Shown: piece by piece, positions 1 through 4,967 of the stretch | How positions within the stretch are numbered: position 1 is the first letter of the stretch | Layout of the letters: each line of letters starts with the position of its first letter | DNA from: Spirochaeta sp. | GTDB lineage: Bacteria; Spirochaetota; Spirochaetia; DSM-27196; Alkalispirochaetaceae | Length of the DNA: 5,683 bases | Assembly: GCA_027859055.1 (NCBI GenBank) | Contig: JAQIBO010000492.1 | Span: forward strand, 1-5,683 | Direction of reading: 5' to 3' | Made by a program: the position numbers and the translations under genes | The notes under the pieces: model-generated | What the model was told of the DNA's origin: nothing | The model's database searches: none | What the model saw: the letters and a program-made list of their open reading frames with translations, nothing else

Positions 1-110
1 GTTCCGACCTCAATCCATTCGGCGTCCATCGCCACGGCATGCTCGATTTGTGCAAGTCCGGCGGGTACGTCCTGCGTATCAATAGAGACCTGAATCCACG
101 GTATCTTCAT
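1..110 (-). CDS. Partial HPS/KGPDC-like protein (OMP decarboxylase superfamily), N-terminal 36 codons
   Basis: The reading frame starts at ATG 110 and stays open to the window edge; the rest of the gene lies to the left. GAGGG at 119-123 (minus strand) is 8 nt upstream of the start and is a good ribosome site. The visible peptide begins MKIPWIQVSIDTQDV and ends with AEWIEVG. This fits the first beta strand (LQVALD-like, Asp at residue 11), the first helix and the second strand (WIEVGTP-like) of 3-hexulose-6-phosphate synthase and 3-keto-L-gulonate-6-phosphate decarboxylase. These enzymes are (beta/alpha)8 barrels that decarboxylate or aldol-cleave sugar-acid phosphates in the cytoplasm. The metal and catalytic DxK region is outside the window, so the reaction cannot be decided. 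It diverges from the GntR regulator gene and shares its control region, which suggests a role in the same catabolic pathway. The assignment rests on a short stretch. Confidence 0.6.
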   Translation of the reverse strand, partial: MKIPWIQVSIDTQDVPAGLAQIEHAVAMDAEWIEVG

Positions 111-125
111 TTGTATAACCCTCGC

Positions 126-154
126 TTGACCTCAAATTGTATATGGAATACTAT
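126..154 (+). promoter_or_regulatory. Predicted sigma-70 promoter for the GntR-pdxA-VOC operon
   Basis: TTGACC (126-131) is a 5-of-6 match to the -35. After exactly 17 nt comes TACTAT (149-154), a 4-of-6 match to the -10. Transcription would start around 161. The operator at 137-153 fills the spacer and covers most of the -10, so binding there should shut the promoter. It faces the promoter at 163-191 head-on. Confidence 0.55.
137..153. promoter_or_regulatory. Operator 1 for the GntR/FCD regulator (17-bp imperfect palindrome)
   Basis: The sequence TTGTATATGGAATACTA reads as inverted half-sites TTGTAT and ATACTA around a short centre. It differs at only two of 17 positions from the reverse complement of operator 3 (2964-2980) and follows the same pattern as operator 2 (2828-2844). 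GntR-family regulators of the FCD class typically bind TNGT-N-ACNA type palindromes, which this resembles. Its position inside the regulator's own promoter implies negative autoregulation. That the binding protein is the GntR product next door is inferred from location and family. Confidence 0.65.
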
Positions 155-162
155 TTTTAATC

Positions 163-191
163 ATGGTAGGACTGTTGTACCGTGCTGTCAA
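163..191 (-). promoter_or_regulatory. Predicted sigma-70 promoter for the leftward HPS/KGPDC-like gene
   Basis: On the minus strand, TTGACA (191-186) is a perfect -35 hexamer, followed after 17 nt by TACCAT (168-163), a 4-of-6 match to the -10. Transcription would start near 156, giving a leader of about 45 nt before ATG 110. The 17-bp operator at 137-153 would then lie just downstream of the start point, where a bound repressor could block early elongation. The palindrome at 205-220 lies upstream of the -35. Confidence 0.55.
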
Positions 192-204
192 CGGCATGCA
201 CGCT

Positions 205-220
205 AAATTGTACACAATTT
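205..220. promoter_or_regulatory. Perfect-armed 16-bp palindrome, probable second operator
   Basis: AAATTGT (205-211) and ACAATTT (214-220) are exact inverted repeats separated by AC. The core TTGTACACAA fits the general GntR/FCD pattern TNGTNNACNA, but it lacks the second half-site that the three 17-bp operators share. It lies in the predicted 5' leader of the regulator mRNA, about 25 bp before the start codon, and upstream of the leftward promoter's -35. It could be an auxiliary site for the same repressor or a site for another regulator. As RNA its arms are AU-rich with only a 2-nt loop, so a DNA-binding role is more likely than a hairpin. Confidence 0.5.
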
Positions 221-244
221 CGCGGGATTTCCGCGGAGGACACG

Positions 245-268
245 ATGGACACTGAAATGGACACTGAA
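245..268 (+). repeat. Perfect 12-bp tandem duplication that includes the start codon
   Basis: ATGGACACTGAA occurs twice back to back (245-256 and 257-268), encoding MDTE-MDTE at the N-terminus of the GntR regulator. Each copy contains an in-frame ATG. The first copy is 4 nt from GGAGGA, the second 16 nt. The duplicated residues lie before the DNA-binding domain and are probably tolerated as a flexible tail. Confidence 0.85.
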
Positions 269-919
269 TCTGAAACGGCGCAATCTCAAATGGTGCGCCA
301 GAGTTACGCCGACCAGGTATACCACTACATTAAAGAGCTGATCCTTTCCGGCGAGCTGCGCCAGGGGGATAAGATTGTAGAGGACAAGATCGCCAAGCGG
401 TTTGGCGTCAGTCGCACGCCGATTCGCGAGGCCCTCACTCGTCTGCAGGCATACGGCCTGGTCCACCTGCAGCCGCGGAGCTACGCGGAGGTTGCCCGGA
501 TCGAAGCGCAGGAGGCACGTGATATCGCCCAGTTGCGGCTGACTTTGGAGCAGATGTCGTTTCGTCTCCTCTGTAACCGGAACGATACGGCGGCGCTGGC
601 GATGCTCAGGGGGGTCGCGGAGCGTGCCCGTGCCGCCCTGGTGGAACATGACAAGGCGGGGTATTTCGAAGCGGACTCGGAGTTCCACCAGGAGGTTGCC
701 AACCTGTGCGGAAATGGACAGCTTGCGTTGGTGTACCGCCAGTTCGCCAGCAAGGTGCAGCTCCTGCGAATCGCCCAGGACGTGCCAATTGAACGACTTG
801 AAATTTACATGCGCCAGCACTTCGATCTTCTCGATATGCTCGAAGCGGGGCGGTGCAGCGCTATCGATGAACTGTTGAAGATCCATATCGTCCACGACCT
901 GACCGCCGCAGAGGCATGA
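245..919 (+). CDS. GntR-family transcriptional regulator, FCD (FadR C-terminal) subfamily
   Basis: This is a 224-residue DNA-binding repressor or activator that probably senses an organic acid. Residues about 18-82 form the GntR winged helix-turn-helix, with the recognition region GVSRTPIREALTRLQ (54-68). Residues about 87-220 are the all-helical FCD ligand domain, with the expected metal-site residues D144 and H148 (ADSEFH), H192 (QHFDLL) and H214 (KIHIVH). The start at ATG 245 is chosen because GGAGGA (235-240) lies just upstream; a longer frame from GTG 182 would run through the palindrome and has no ribosome site. The second ATG at 257 lies in a duplicated 12-bp unit and is an alternative start. 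The gene is divergent from the HPS/KGPDC-like gene and 21 bp upstream of the PdxA-like gene, so they are probably co-transcribed. An operator sits within its own promoter, pointing to autoregulation. Family assignment is firm; the ligand is unknown. Confidence 0.93.
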   Translation: MDTEMDTESETAQSQMVRQSYADQVYHYIKELILSGELRQGDKIVEDKIAKRFGVSRTPIREALTRLQAYGLVHLQPRSYAEVARIEAQEARDIAQLRLTLEQMSFRLLCNRNDTAALAMLRGVAERARAALVEHDKAGYFEADSEFHQEVANLCGNGQLALVYRQFASKVQLLRIAQDVPIERLEIYMRQHFDLLDMLEAGRCSAIDELLKIHIVHDLTAAEA

Positions 920-940
920 ATCAGGCAGACTGAGGAGAAC

Positions 941-1960
941 ATGATGAAACCACGGGTACAACTGTTATTTGGAGACACCGCCGGCGTTGGACCGGAGCTG
1001 TGCGCCAAAGTGATCGCCGACCTTCCTTCGGAGGCAGCGGGGATCCAGCTGGTGCTGAGCGGTGACGGCCGCGTGTTCGACGAGGCGCGTGAAGCAACCG
1101 GGGTCACCACGGATCCTCCGCGGATCAGCTCGTTTTCCGACCTGGATGGAGACGGTATGCGGGACGAGCCGGTGGTTTTCTGGGATAACCGTCTGGAAGA
1201 CACCCCCGGTATACCCCGGGCAGCGGTCAGTGAGGCCGCCGGGCGGGAAGTGCTGACCGCGTTGATGCAGTCGATCGAGTTCGCCAAAAATGGCGAAATT
1301 GCCGGGCTGGTCTTTGCGCCGTTCAATAAGGAATCGATGCATCGTGCCGGTTCCGCCCACTATTCAGAGCTGGAACTGTTCAAGGAGCAATTCGGTCGCA
1401 GCGACATTCCCGGTGAGTTCAACATCATGGATGGCTTGTGGATCGCCCGGGTTACCTCGCACATTCCCGTTTCGGAGATCGCGTCGACTCTCACGGTCGA
1501 TCGTATCGTTCATACCATCGAACTACTTGGAGAATCACAGGAACGGGCCGGGGTGAACCCGGTATTCGCGGTTGCCGCCCTTAATCCGCATGCCGGTGAG
1601 CACGGTATGTTCGGCGACGAAGAGGGGCGCCTGATTGAGCCGGCGCTGGAACAGGTGCGGGGCGCCCATCCGAAATGGCAGGTAGACGGACCCATTCCGG
1701 CGGATACGCTCTTTCCGCGCGTCCGGAAAGGCGCATACACCGGCGTCATCGGGATGTACCACGACCAGCTCCAGATCGCCACCAAGCTGATCGGGCTTGA
1801 ACGGGGAGTTACCTTCCATCCGGGAATGAAAATCCCGATCGCCACAGCCGCCCACGGGACGGCGTTTGACCTGAAAGGAACCGGCACGGCCAACCACCAG
1901 GCGCTGCGAAACGCGCTGGCCGTTGTTGCCGAGATGGCTTCATCCGGGGCGGCGCAGTGA
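941..1960 (+). CDS. pdxA: PdxA-family NAD-dependent dehydrogenase (divergent; probably catabolic, PdxA2-like)
   Basis: The family oxidises a hydroxy acid with NAD and usually decarboxylates the resulting keto acid; PdxA2 members act on 4-phosphothreonate or 4-phosphoerythronate, and TphB on a terephthalate dihydrodiol. The 339 residues match the usual length of about 330. Visible blocks are GDTAGVGPE (11-19), FNKESM (128-133), NPHAGEHGMFGDEE (215-228), PADTLF (253-258), MYHDQ (272-276) and HGTAFD (305-310). The three metal ligands of E. coli PdxA (H166, H211, H266) correspond to H174, H217 and H274, and K274 to K282. By ungapped alignment with my recollection of E. coli PdxA, N283, R292 and D296 are replaced by T291, I300 and A304, and GHTE is replaced by AHYSE. 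The symbol therefore names the family, not the B6 pathway step. GAGGAG at 932-937 is 3 nt from ATG 941 and 6 nt from ATG 944, so 944 may be the real start. The 3' end overlaps the VOC gene by 4 bp. Confidence 0.85.
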   Translation: MMKPRVQLLFGDTAGVGPELCAKVIADLPSEAAGIQLVLSGDGRVFDEAREATGVTTDPPRISSFSDLDGDGMRDEPVVFWDNRLEDTPGIPRAAVSEAAGREVLTALMQSIEFAKNGEIAGLVFAPFNKESMHRAGSAHYSELELFKEQFGRSDIPGEFNIMDGLWIARVTSHIPVSEIASTLTVDRIVHTIELLGESQERAGVNPVFAVAALNPHAGEHGMFGDEEGRLIEPALEQVRGAHPKWQVDGPIPADTLFPRVRKGAYTGVIGMYHDQLQIATKLIGLERGVTFHPGMKIPIATAAHGTAFDLKGTGTANHQALRNALAVVAEMASSGAAQ

Positions 1961-2364
1961 GCGCCGCCGTATCGGTTATCGGGGTTGAACACACCGGGGT
2001 GATGGTGCCGGACCCGCCCGCGCTGGCCCGGTGGTACCGGGAAACCCTCGGGGCGGTGGAAATATCGCGCAGCACCGACGATCCCCCGGTGATGTTCCTG
2101 TCTTTTGGTGGTGGAGCTCTGTTGGAGTTGATCCCGGCGAAAGGCGACGCTGATCGGGATCACGTTCATCTTTGTCTGTCCGTGGACAACATGGACGCGG
2201 CGGTCGGTGCTCTTGCCGCGCACGGCGTGGCGTTGGAAAAACCGGTGTTCACCGCGTATGAAGGCAGTGCGGTGGCGTTTTTCCGCGACCCCGCCGGCAA
2301 CCTGCTGCAACTGGTGCAACGGGTGCCGAACAGCGGGATTCACGCCGAAGTCTACGGGAGCTGA
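1957..2364 (+). CDS. VOC (glyoxalase/bleomycin-resistance fold) family protein
   Basis: A 135-residue single-module protein of the vicinal oxygen chelate superfamily, whose metal-dependent members isomerise, epimerise or cleave 2-oxo and vicinal-oxygen compounds. Two beta-alpha-beta-beta-beta repeats are seen, residues about 8-60 and 69-122. Likely metal ligands are H12 (EHTGV), E57 (LLELIP) and H71 (VHLCLSV). The fourth position, usually Glu in a GNLLEL motif, is Q118 (GNLLQL). The start is GTG 1957, whose last two bases begin the TGA stop (1958-1960) of the upstream PdxA-like gene. No separate strong ribosome site is visible, so translation is probably coupled. This coupling suggests that the VOC protein handles the dehydrogenase substrate or product, for example as an epimerase, isomerase or detoxifier of a reactive oxo-intermediate (inference). 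It is the last gene of the rightward operon and ends inside a hairpin shared with the convergent cupin gene. The exact reaction cannot be told. Confidence 0.85.
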   Translation: MSAAVSVIGVEHTGVMVPDPPALARWYRETLGAVEISRSTDDPPVMFLSFGGGALLELIPAKGDADRDHVHLCLSVDNMDAAVGALAAHGVALEKPVFTAYEGSAVAFFRDPAGNLLQLVQRVPNSGIHAEVYGS

Positions 2365-2385
2365 GGCGCGTCGCGCTCAGCTCTC
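2356..2385. terminator. Hairpin between convergent genes, possible bidirectional terminator
   Basis: GAGCTGAG (2358-2365) and CTCAGCTC (2376-2383) are perfect 8-bp inverted arms. Inside them CGC (2367-2369) and GCG (2373-2375) add three pairs with one bulged G and a GTC loop; a G-T and a G-C pair can extend the base to 2356-2385. It separates the VOC gene, ending at 2364, from the cupin gene, ending at 2377 on the other strand. Neither side has a clear T-tract, so intrinsic termination would be weak, and it may instead protect 3' ends or slow converging polymerases. Confidence 0.5.
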
Positions 2386-2760
2386 CATGTCGTGGTCGTC
2401 GCGGAACTGTTTCTGTTCAAACGGCGGTGACACACTGCACACCGATTTGAGCGGGACATCACCGGTATTGACGACCTGGTGTACACACCCCGGGGGAACG
2501 TACACAACCGCGCCGGCGGAGTATTCTTGCTCCTCGTCGTCGACGATCATGATTCCGCTACCGCTGACGCAGTAGAAGATCTCTTCGTTGATATCATGGG
2601 AGTGGGCGTTGGTCTTGTTCCCCGGTTCCACCGTAGAGGTGCCAAGCCACATGTTTTTGCTTCCCAGCGTCCATGGCGCCGAGAGATGTTTGATGACGCG
2701 CTTGTAGGGAGCGTCGATATGGTCTCCGTGAACGTCGTCTTCGTGAACGTAATGCATCAT
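2377..2760 (-). CDS. Single-domain cupin (cupin_2) protein
   Basis: A small cytoplasmic beta-barrel protein of 127 residues. Both cupin motifs are intact: motif 1 around PGNKTNAHSHDINEEIFY with H53, H55 and E60, and motif 2 in GAVVYVPPGCVHQVVN with H94 and N98. These four residues would bind a divalent metal, so it may be an isomerase, epimerase, dioxygenase or sugar-acid-binding protein; the fold alone does not decide. The minus-strand ribosome site AGGAGG (2769-2764) is 3 nt from ATG 2760 and 6 nt from ATG 2757, so the start may be 2757 (126 residues). A longer frame from TTG 2826 would reach the operator and lacks a ribosome site, so I rejected it. The gene is transcribed alone, divergently from the transporter, from a promoter carrying the shared operator, which ties it to the same regulon. 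It converges on the VOC gene with 12 bp between stop codons. Confidence 0.87.
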   Translation of the reverse strand: MMHYVHEDDVHGDHIDAPYKRVIKHLSAPWTLGSKNMWLGTSTVEPGNKTNAHSHDINEEIFYCVSGSGIMIVDDEEQEYSAGAVVYVPPGCVHQVVNTGDVPLKSVCSVSPPFEQKQFRDDHDMES

Positions 2761-2826
2761 ATGCCTCCTGAGTTCTTCTGGTTTGGTGTCGTTCCGCGCG
2801 AACGCGCTGTCGGCCGACACGGCCAA

Positions 2827-2845
2827 TTAGTATATCGTATACTAA
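2827..2845. promoter_or_regulatory. Operator 2 for the GntR/FCD regulator (19-bp near-perfect palindrome)
   Basis: TTAGTATA (2827-2834) and TATACTAA (2838-2845) are exact 8-bp inverted repeats around TCG. Within it the 17-bp core TAGTATATCGTATACTA (2828-2844) follows the same consensus as operators 1 and 3. It also contains TCGTATACTA, which fits the compact GntR pattern TNGTATACNA. It overlaps the -10 and the predicted start point of the cupin promoter, as expected for repression. Confidence 0.7.
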
Positions 2846-2867
2846 AAGAAAGCCGGGTGATCGTCAA
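2839..2867 (-). promoter_or_regulatory. Predicted sigma-70 promoter for the cupin gene
   Basis: On the minus strand TTGACG (2867-2862) is a 5-of-6 match to the -35, followed after 17 nt by TAGTAT (2844-2839), a 4-of-6 match to the -10. Transcription would start near 2832, leaving a leader of about 70 nt before ATG 2760. The whole -10 hexamer is within operator 2. Confidence 0.55.
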
Positions 2868-2946
2868 ATTCCGCCGGCAACGTGTGAATTAACAGGTCTC
2901 AGTGGCCCGTACCGACCAATTACACTGAATTATGGAAAACTACCGC

Positions 2947-2974
2947 TTGACACCCCGGTTAAATCGTATACCAT
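2947..2974 (+). promoter_or_regulatory. Predicted sigma-70 promoter for the TTT transporter operon
   Basis: TTGACA (2947-2952) is a perfect -35. After 16 nt comes TACCAT (2969-2974), a 4-of-6 match to the -10, within operator 3. The start point would be near 2981, giving a short leader of about 14 nt that still includes the ribosome site AAGGGAGA (2983-2990). TATACC at 2967-2972 is a less likely -10 because the spacer would be 14 nt. Confidence 0.5.
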
Positions 2975-2980
2975 ATACAA
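2964..2980. promoter_or_regulatory. Operator 3 for the GntR/FCD regulator
   Basis: TCGTATACCATATACAA reads on the other strand as TTGTATATGGTATACGA, which matches operator 1 at 15 of 17 positions. Half-sites TCGTATA and TATACAA are inverted with one mismatch around CCA. It covers the predicted -10 of the transporter promoter and ends 15 bp before the first start codon. Its centre is about 136 bp from that of operator 2 on the far side of the divergent region. Confidence 0.68.
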
Positions 2981-2994
2981 CCAAGGGAGATCGA

Positions 2995-3444
2995 ATGACG
3001 CGTATCAACACCCGAGTTGTCCTGCCAGTCATAACCGCACTCATCGGCCTGCTGTGGATCTACGTGGGTCTGAAATATCACGGCTGGTACAACGACGGTC
3101 GTGCCGCCAGCGGCTTCTTCCCCACTATCGTCGGCGGACTGCTCACCTTTGTCAGCGTCCTTGCCGTTTTCAGTGAGGCCAAAGAAGATCCGCCGGTTTT
3201 CTGGAAGTCCCATATACACCCGCTGCTCGCGGCGGTGTCCGTCGTTGTTCTCGCCCTGCTGATCGGCTTTTTCCCCGCCCTGACCCTGTACGTCTTCGGG
3301 TGGATCAAATGGTATGAGAAGTATTCGTGGCGTCTGACGATTCTCATCACCGTGATAACGATCGGGGCGATGTACGGAATCTTCGCGATGTGGCTGCGGG
3401 TGCCTTTTCCTGAGGGCGCCGTCGTTGAGATGTTGCGGAGGTAA
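2995..3444 (+). CDS. tctB: TTT transporter small membrane subunit (TctB family)
   Basis: A 149-residue inner-membrane protein, the usual size for TctB. It is the small, poorly conserved subunit that partners the large TctA permease in secondary, binding-protein-dependent uptake of carboxylates. Hydrophobic segments lie at about 8-27, 41-59, 76-102 (long, possibly re-entrant or kinked) and 113-133, and a VPFPEG motif near the C-terminus (136-141) is typical of the family. The start ATG 2995 has AAGGGAGA at 2983-2990 upstream. An earlier ATG at 2932 in the same frame would place coding sequence across the promoter and operator, so it was not used. It is the first gene of a three-gene operon and the next gene starts 5 bp after its stop. 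The family is assigned from size, topology and position before an unmistakable tctA. Confidence 0.88.
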   Translation: MTRINTRVVLPVITALIGLLWIYVGLKYHGWYNDGRAASGFFPTIVGGLLTFVSVLAVFSEAKEDPPVFWKSHIHPLLAAVSVVVLALLIGFFPALTLYVFGWIKWYEKYSWRLTILITVITIGAMYGIFAMWLRVPFPEGAVVEMLRR

Positions 3445-3449
3445 GCGGT

Positions 3450-4967
3450 ATGGAAACATTTGAACTACTTATGGGTGGCTTTGCCACCGCACTGTCCTTC
3501 CAGAACTTCTTCGCCGCCGCCGCCAGCGCGGTCCTCGGTATCCTCGTCGGGGCGATGCCGGGTATCGGCTCCCTTGCCGGTGTCGCGCTGCTCCTTCCCC
3601 TGACGTTCAAGTTCAACCCGATCACCGGCATGATCATGTTGTCGGCGATTTACTACGCCAACATGTACGGCGGGGCCTACAGCTCCATCCTTATCAACAT
3701 TCCCGGCGACACGCCGGCGGTGATGACGGGGCTCGACGGGTACCCCCTCGCAAAACAGGGGAAACCGGGAACCGCGCTGTTCACCTCAAACATCGCGTCG
3801 TTTATCGGTGGTACGATCGGTATTCTGATTCTCACGATCATCGGCCCCGGTCTGGCCCGGTTTGGCCTCAAGTTTGGCCCGGTGGAAATGGCGGCGCTGC
3901 TCATGGTCGCGATGACTTCTCTCGGTTGGCTTCTGGGAAGTAACCCGGTAAAGGGGATCGTTGCGACGCTCATCGGAATCCTTATGGCGACGATGGGCTT
4001 TGATACCGTTGTCGGTACGCCGCGCTACGACTTCGGCTCGATCTACCTTCTCGGCGGGATTCCGTTCATTCCGCTGGTTATCGGCATCTTCGGTTTCTCC
4101 CAGGTGATCGAGATGATGGAGCTTCGCAATAAGCCACCTGAGTTTGATACGGACCGGCTGACGCTGCGCGACAGCCTTCTCACCCGTGACGAGATCAAGC
4201 GCATCATTCCGCCCTCTCTGCGCTCAAGCGTTCTGGGCACCTTTGTGGGTGTCCTGCCCGGCGCAGGCGCGACGACCGGCGCGTTTCTCAGCTATATGCA
4301 GGAAAAACGGCTTGGCAAAAACGGACACCTCCTCGGCACGGGCCGCGTCGAGGGTGTTGCCGCCGCTGAGGCGGGAAACAACTCCGCCGCGGCGGGTGCG
4401 TTTGCACCGCTTCTCGCTCTCGGTATTCCCGGCTCAGGCACCGGTGCCGTGCTTCTTGGGGGTCTGCTCATGTACGGCCTCAATCCCGGTCCGCTTCTGT
4501 TTCAGAATCAGCCGGAGTTCACCTGGGGACTGATCGCTTCTCTCTACGTTGCAAACGTGATCACCCTCGTAGTGGCCCTGGCGATCATTCCGTGGCTGGT
4601 TAAAATCCTCAAAGTGCCGGTGTCTGTCATGATTCCGGCGATAACTACGATTTGTATTATGGGAAGCTACAGCGCCAACAACTCCCTGTACGGCGTTGTC
4701 ATGATGCTGCTGGCGGGGATTGTCGGGTTTTTCATGAAAAAATACGGATACCCGATCGCGCCCTTGCTCCTCGCCTTTGTCCTTGCGCCGACGCTGGAAA
4801 AAAACTTCCGCCAGGCGCTCCAGATCTCCGACGGGAGCATCTGGATCTTCTTCCAGAAACCGATCGCCGCCGTGCTGATCGTGTTTCTGCTTATCACAGT
4901 GGTTTCTCCGATTATCAGGGTGGTAATCGGAAAAATGAAAACCAATTCAAAAGGAGAGAACGTATGA
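3450..4967 (+). CDS. tctA: TTT transporter large permease subunit (TctA family)
   Basis: The 505-residue protein is the main transmembrane channel of a tripartite tricarboxylate transporter, driven by an ion gradient rather than ATP. Family signatures are clear in both halves: GAMPGIG (34-40), YANMYGGAYSSILINIPGD (69-87) and DGYPLAKQG (96-104) in the first; FVGVLPGAGATTGA (265-278), EAGNNSAAAGAFAP (307-320), LALGIPG (322-328) and GLNPGP (343-348) in the second. The repeated PG-rich loops reflect the inverted two-repeat fold. Hydrophobic segments run throughout apart from a polar stretch at about 221-258. GGAGG (3437-3441), 8 nt before ATG 3450, overlaps the end of the tctB gene, so these two are tightly linked. 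Its stop overlaps the start of the binding-protein gene as ATGA. Known substrates of the family include citrate, tartrate and aromatic dicarboxylates; the substrate here cannot be read from this subunit. Confidence 0.96.
   Translation: METFELLMGGFATALSFQNFFAAAASAVLGILVGAMPGIGSLAGVALLLPLTFKFNPITGMIMLSAIYYANMYGGAYSSILINIPGDTPAVMTGLDGYPLAKQGKPGTALFTSNIASFIGGTIGILILTIIGPGLARFGLKFGPVEMAALLMVAMTSLGWLLGSNPVKGIVATLIGILMATMGFDTVVGTPRYDFGSIYLLGGIPFIPLVIGIFGFSQVIEMMELRNKPPEFDTDRLTLRDSLLTRDEIKRIIPPSLRSSVLGTFVGVLPGAGATTGAFLSYMQEKRLGKNGHLLGTGRVEGVAAAEAGNNSAAAGAFAPLLALGIPGSGTGAVLLGGLLMYGLNPGPLLFQNQPEFTWGLIASLYVANVITLVVALAIIPWLVKILKVPVSVMIPAITTICIMGSYSANNSLYGVVMMLLAGIVGFFMKKYGYPIAPLLLAFVLAPTLEKNFRQALQISDGSIWIFFQKPIAAVLIVFLLITVVSPIIRVVIGKMKTNSKGENV

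Noticed and set aside
111..117. TTGTATA next to the HPS/KGPDC-like start codon as a further operator
   Set aside because: It is only a half-site; no inverted partner lies at the spacing seen in the other three.
181..202. CGTGC/GCACG inverted repeat in the regulator leader as a regulatory hairpin
   Set aside because: Five base pairs around a 12-nt loop is weak and expected by chance; the region is explained by the leftward promoter.
182..244. An upstream GTG start adding 21 residues to the GntR regulator
   Set aside because: It has no ribosome site, would translate through the perfect palindrome at 205-220, and ATG 245 has GGAGGA just upstream.
203..961. A 252-codon open frame on the minus strand opposite the GntR gene
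   Set aside because: It is antisense to a clear GntR/FCD protein, its translation has no recognisable domain, and it arises from GC-rich codon bias.
1510..2343. A 277-codon open frame on the minus strand across the PdxA-like and VOC genes
   Set aside because: It is antisense to two well-supported family members and reads as low-complexity Arg/Pro/Ser-rich sequence.
2761..2826. An upstream TTG start adding 22 residues to the cupin
   Set aside because: The extra residues match no cupin feature, there is no ribosome site and the region is better explained as the mRNA leader.
2899..2926. CAGTG/CACTG inverted repeat in the cupin/transporter divergent region
   Set aside because: Five-bp arms with an 18-nt gap carry little weight and do not overlap a promoter element.
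2932..2994. An upstream ATG start adding 21 residues to TctB
   Set aside because: The extension would cross the -35, -10 and operator 3 and has no ribosome site; ATG 2995 has a good one.
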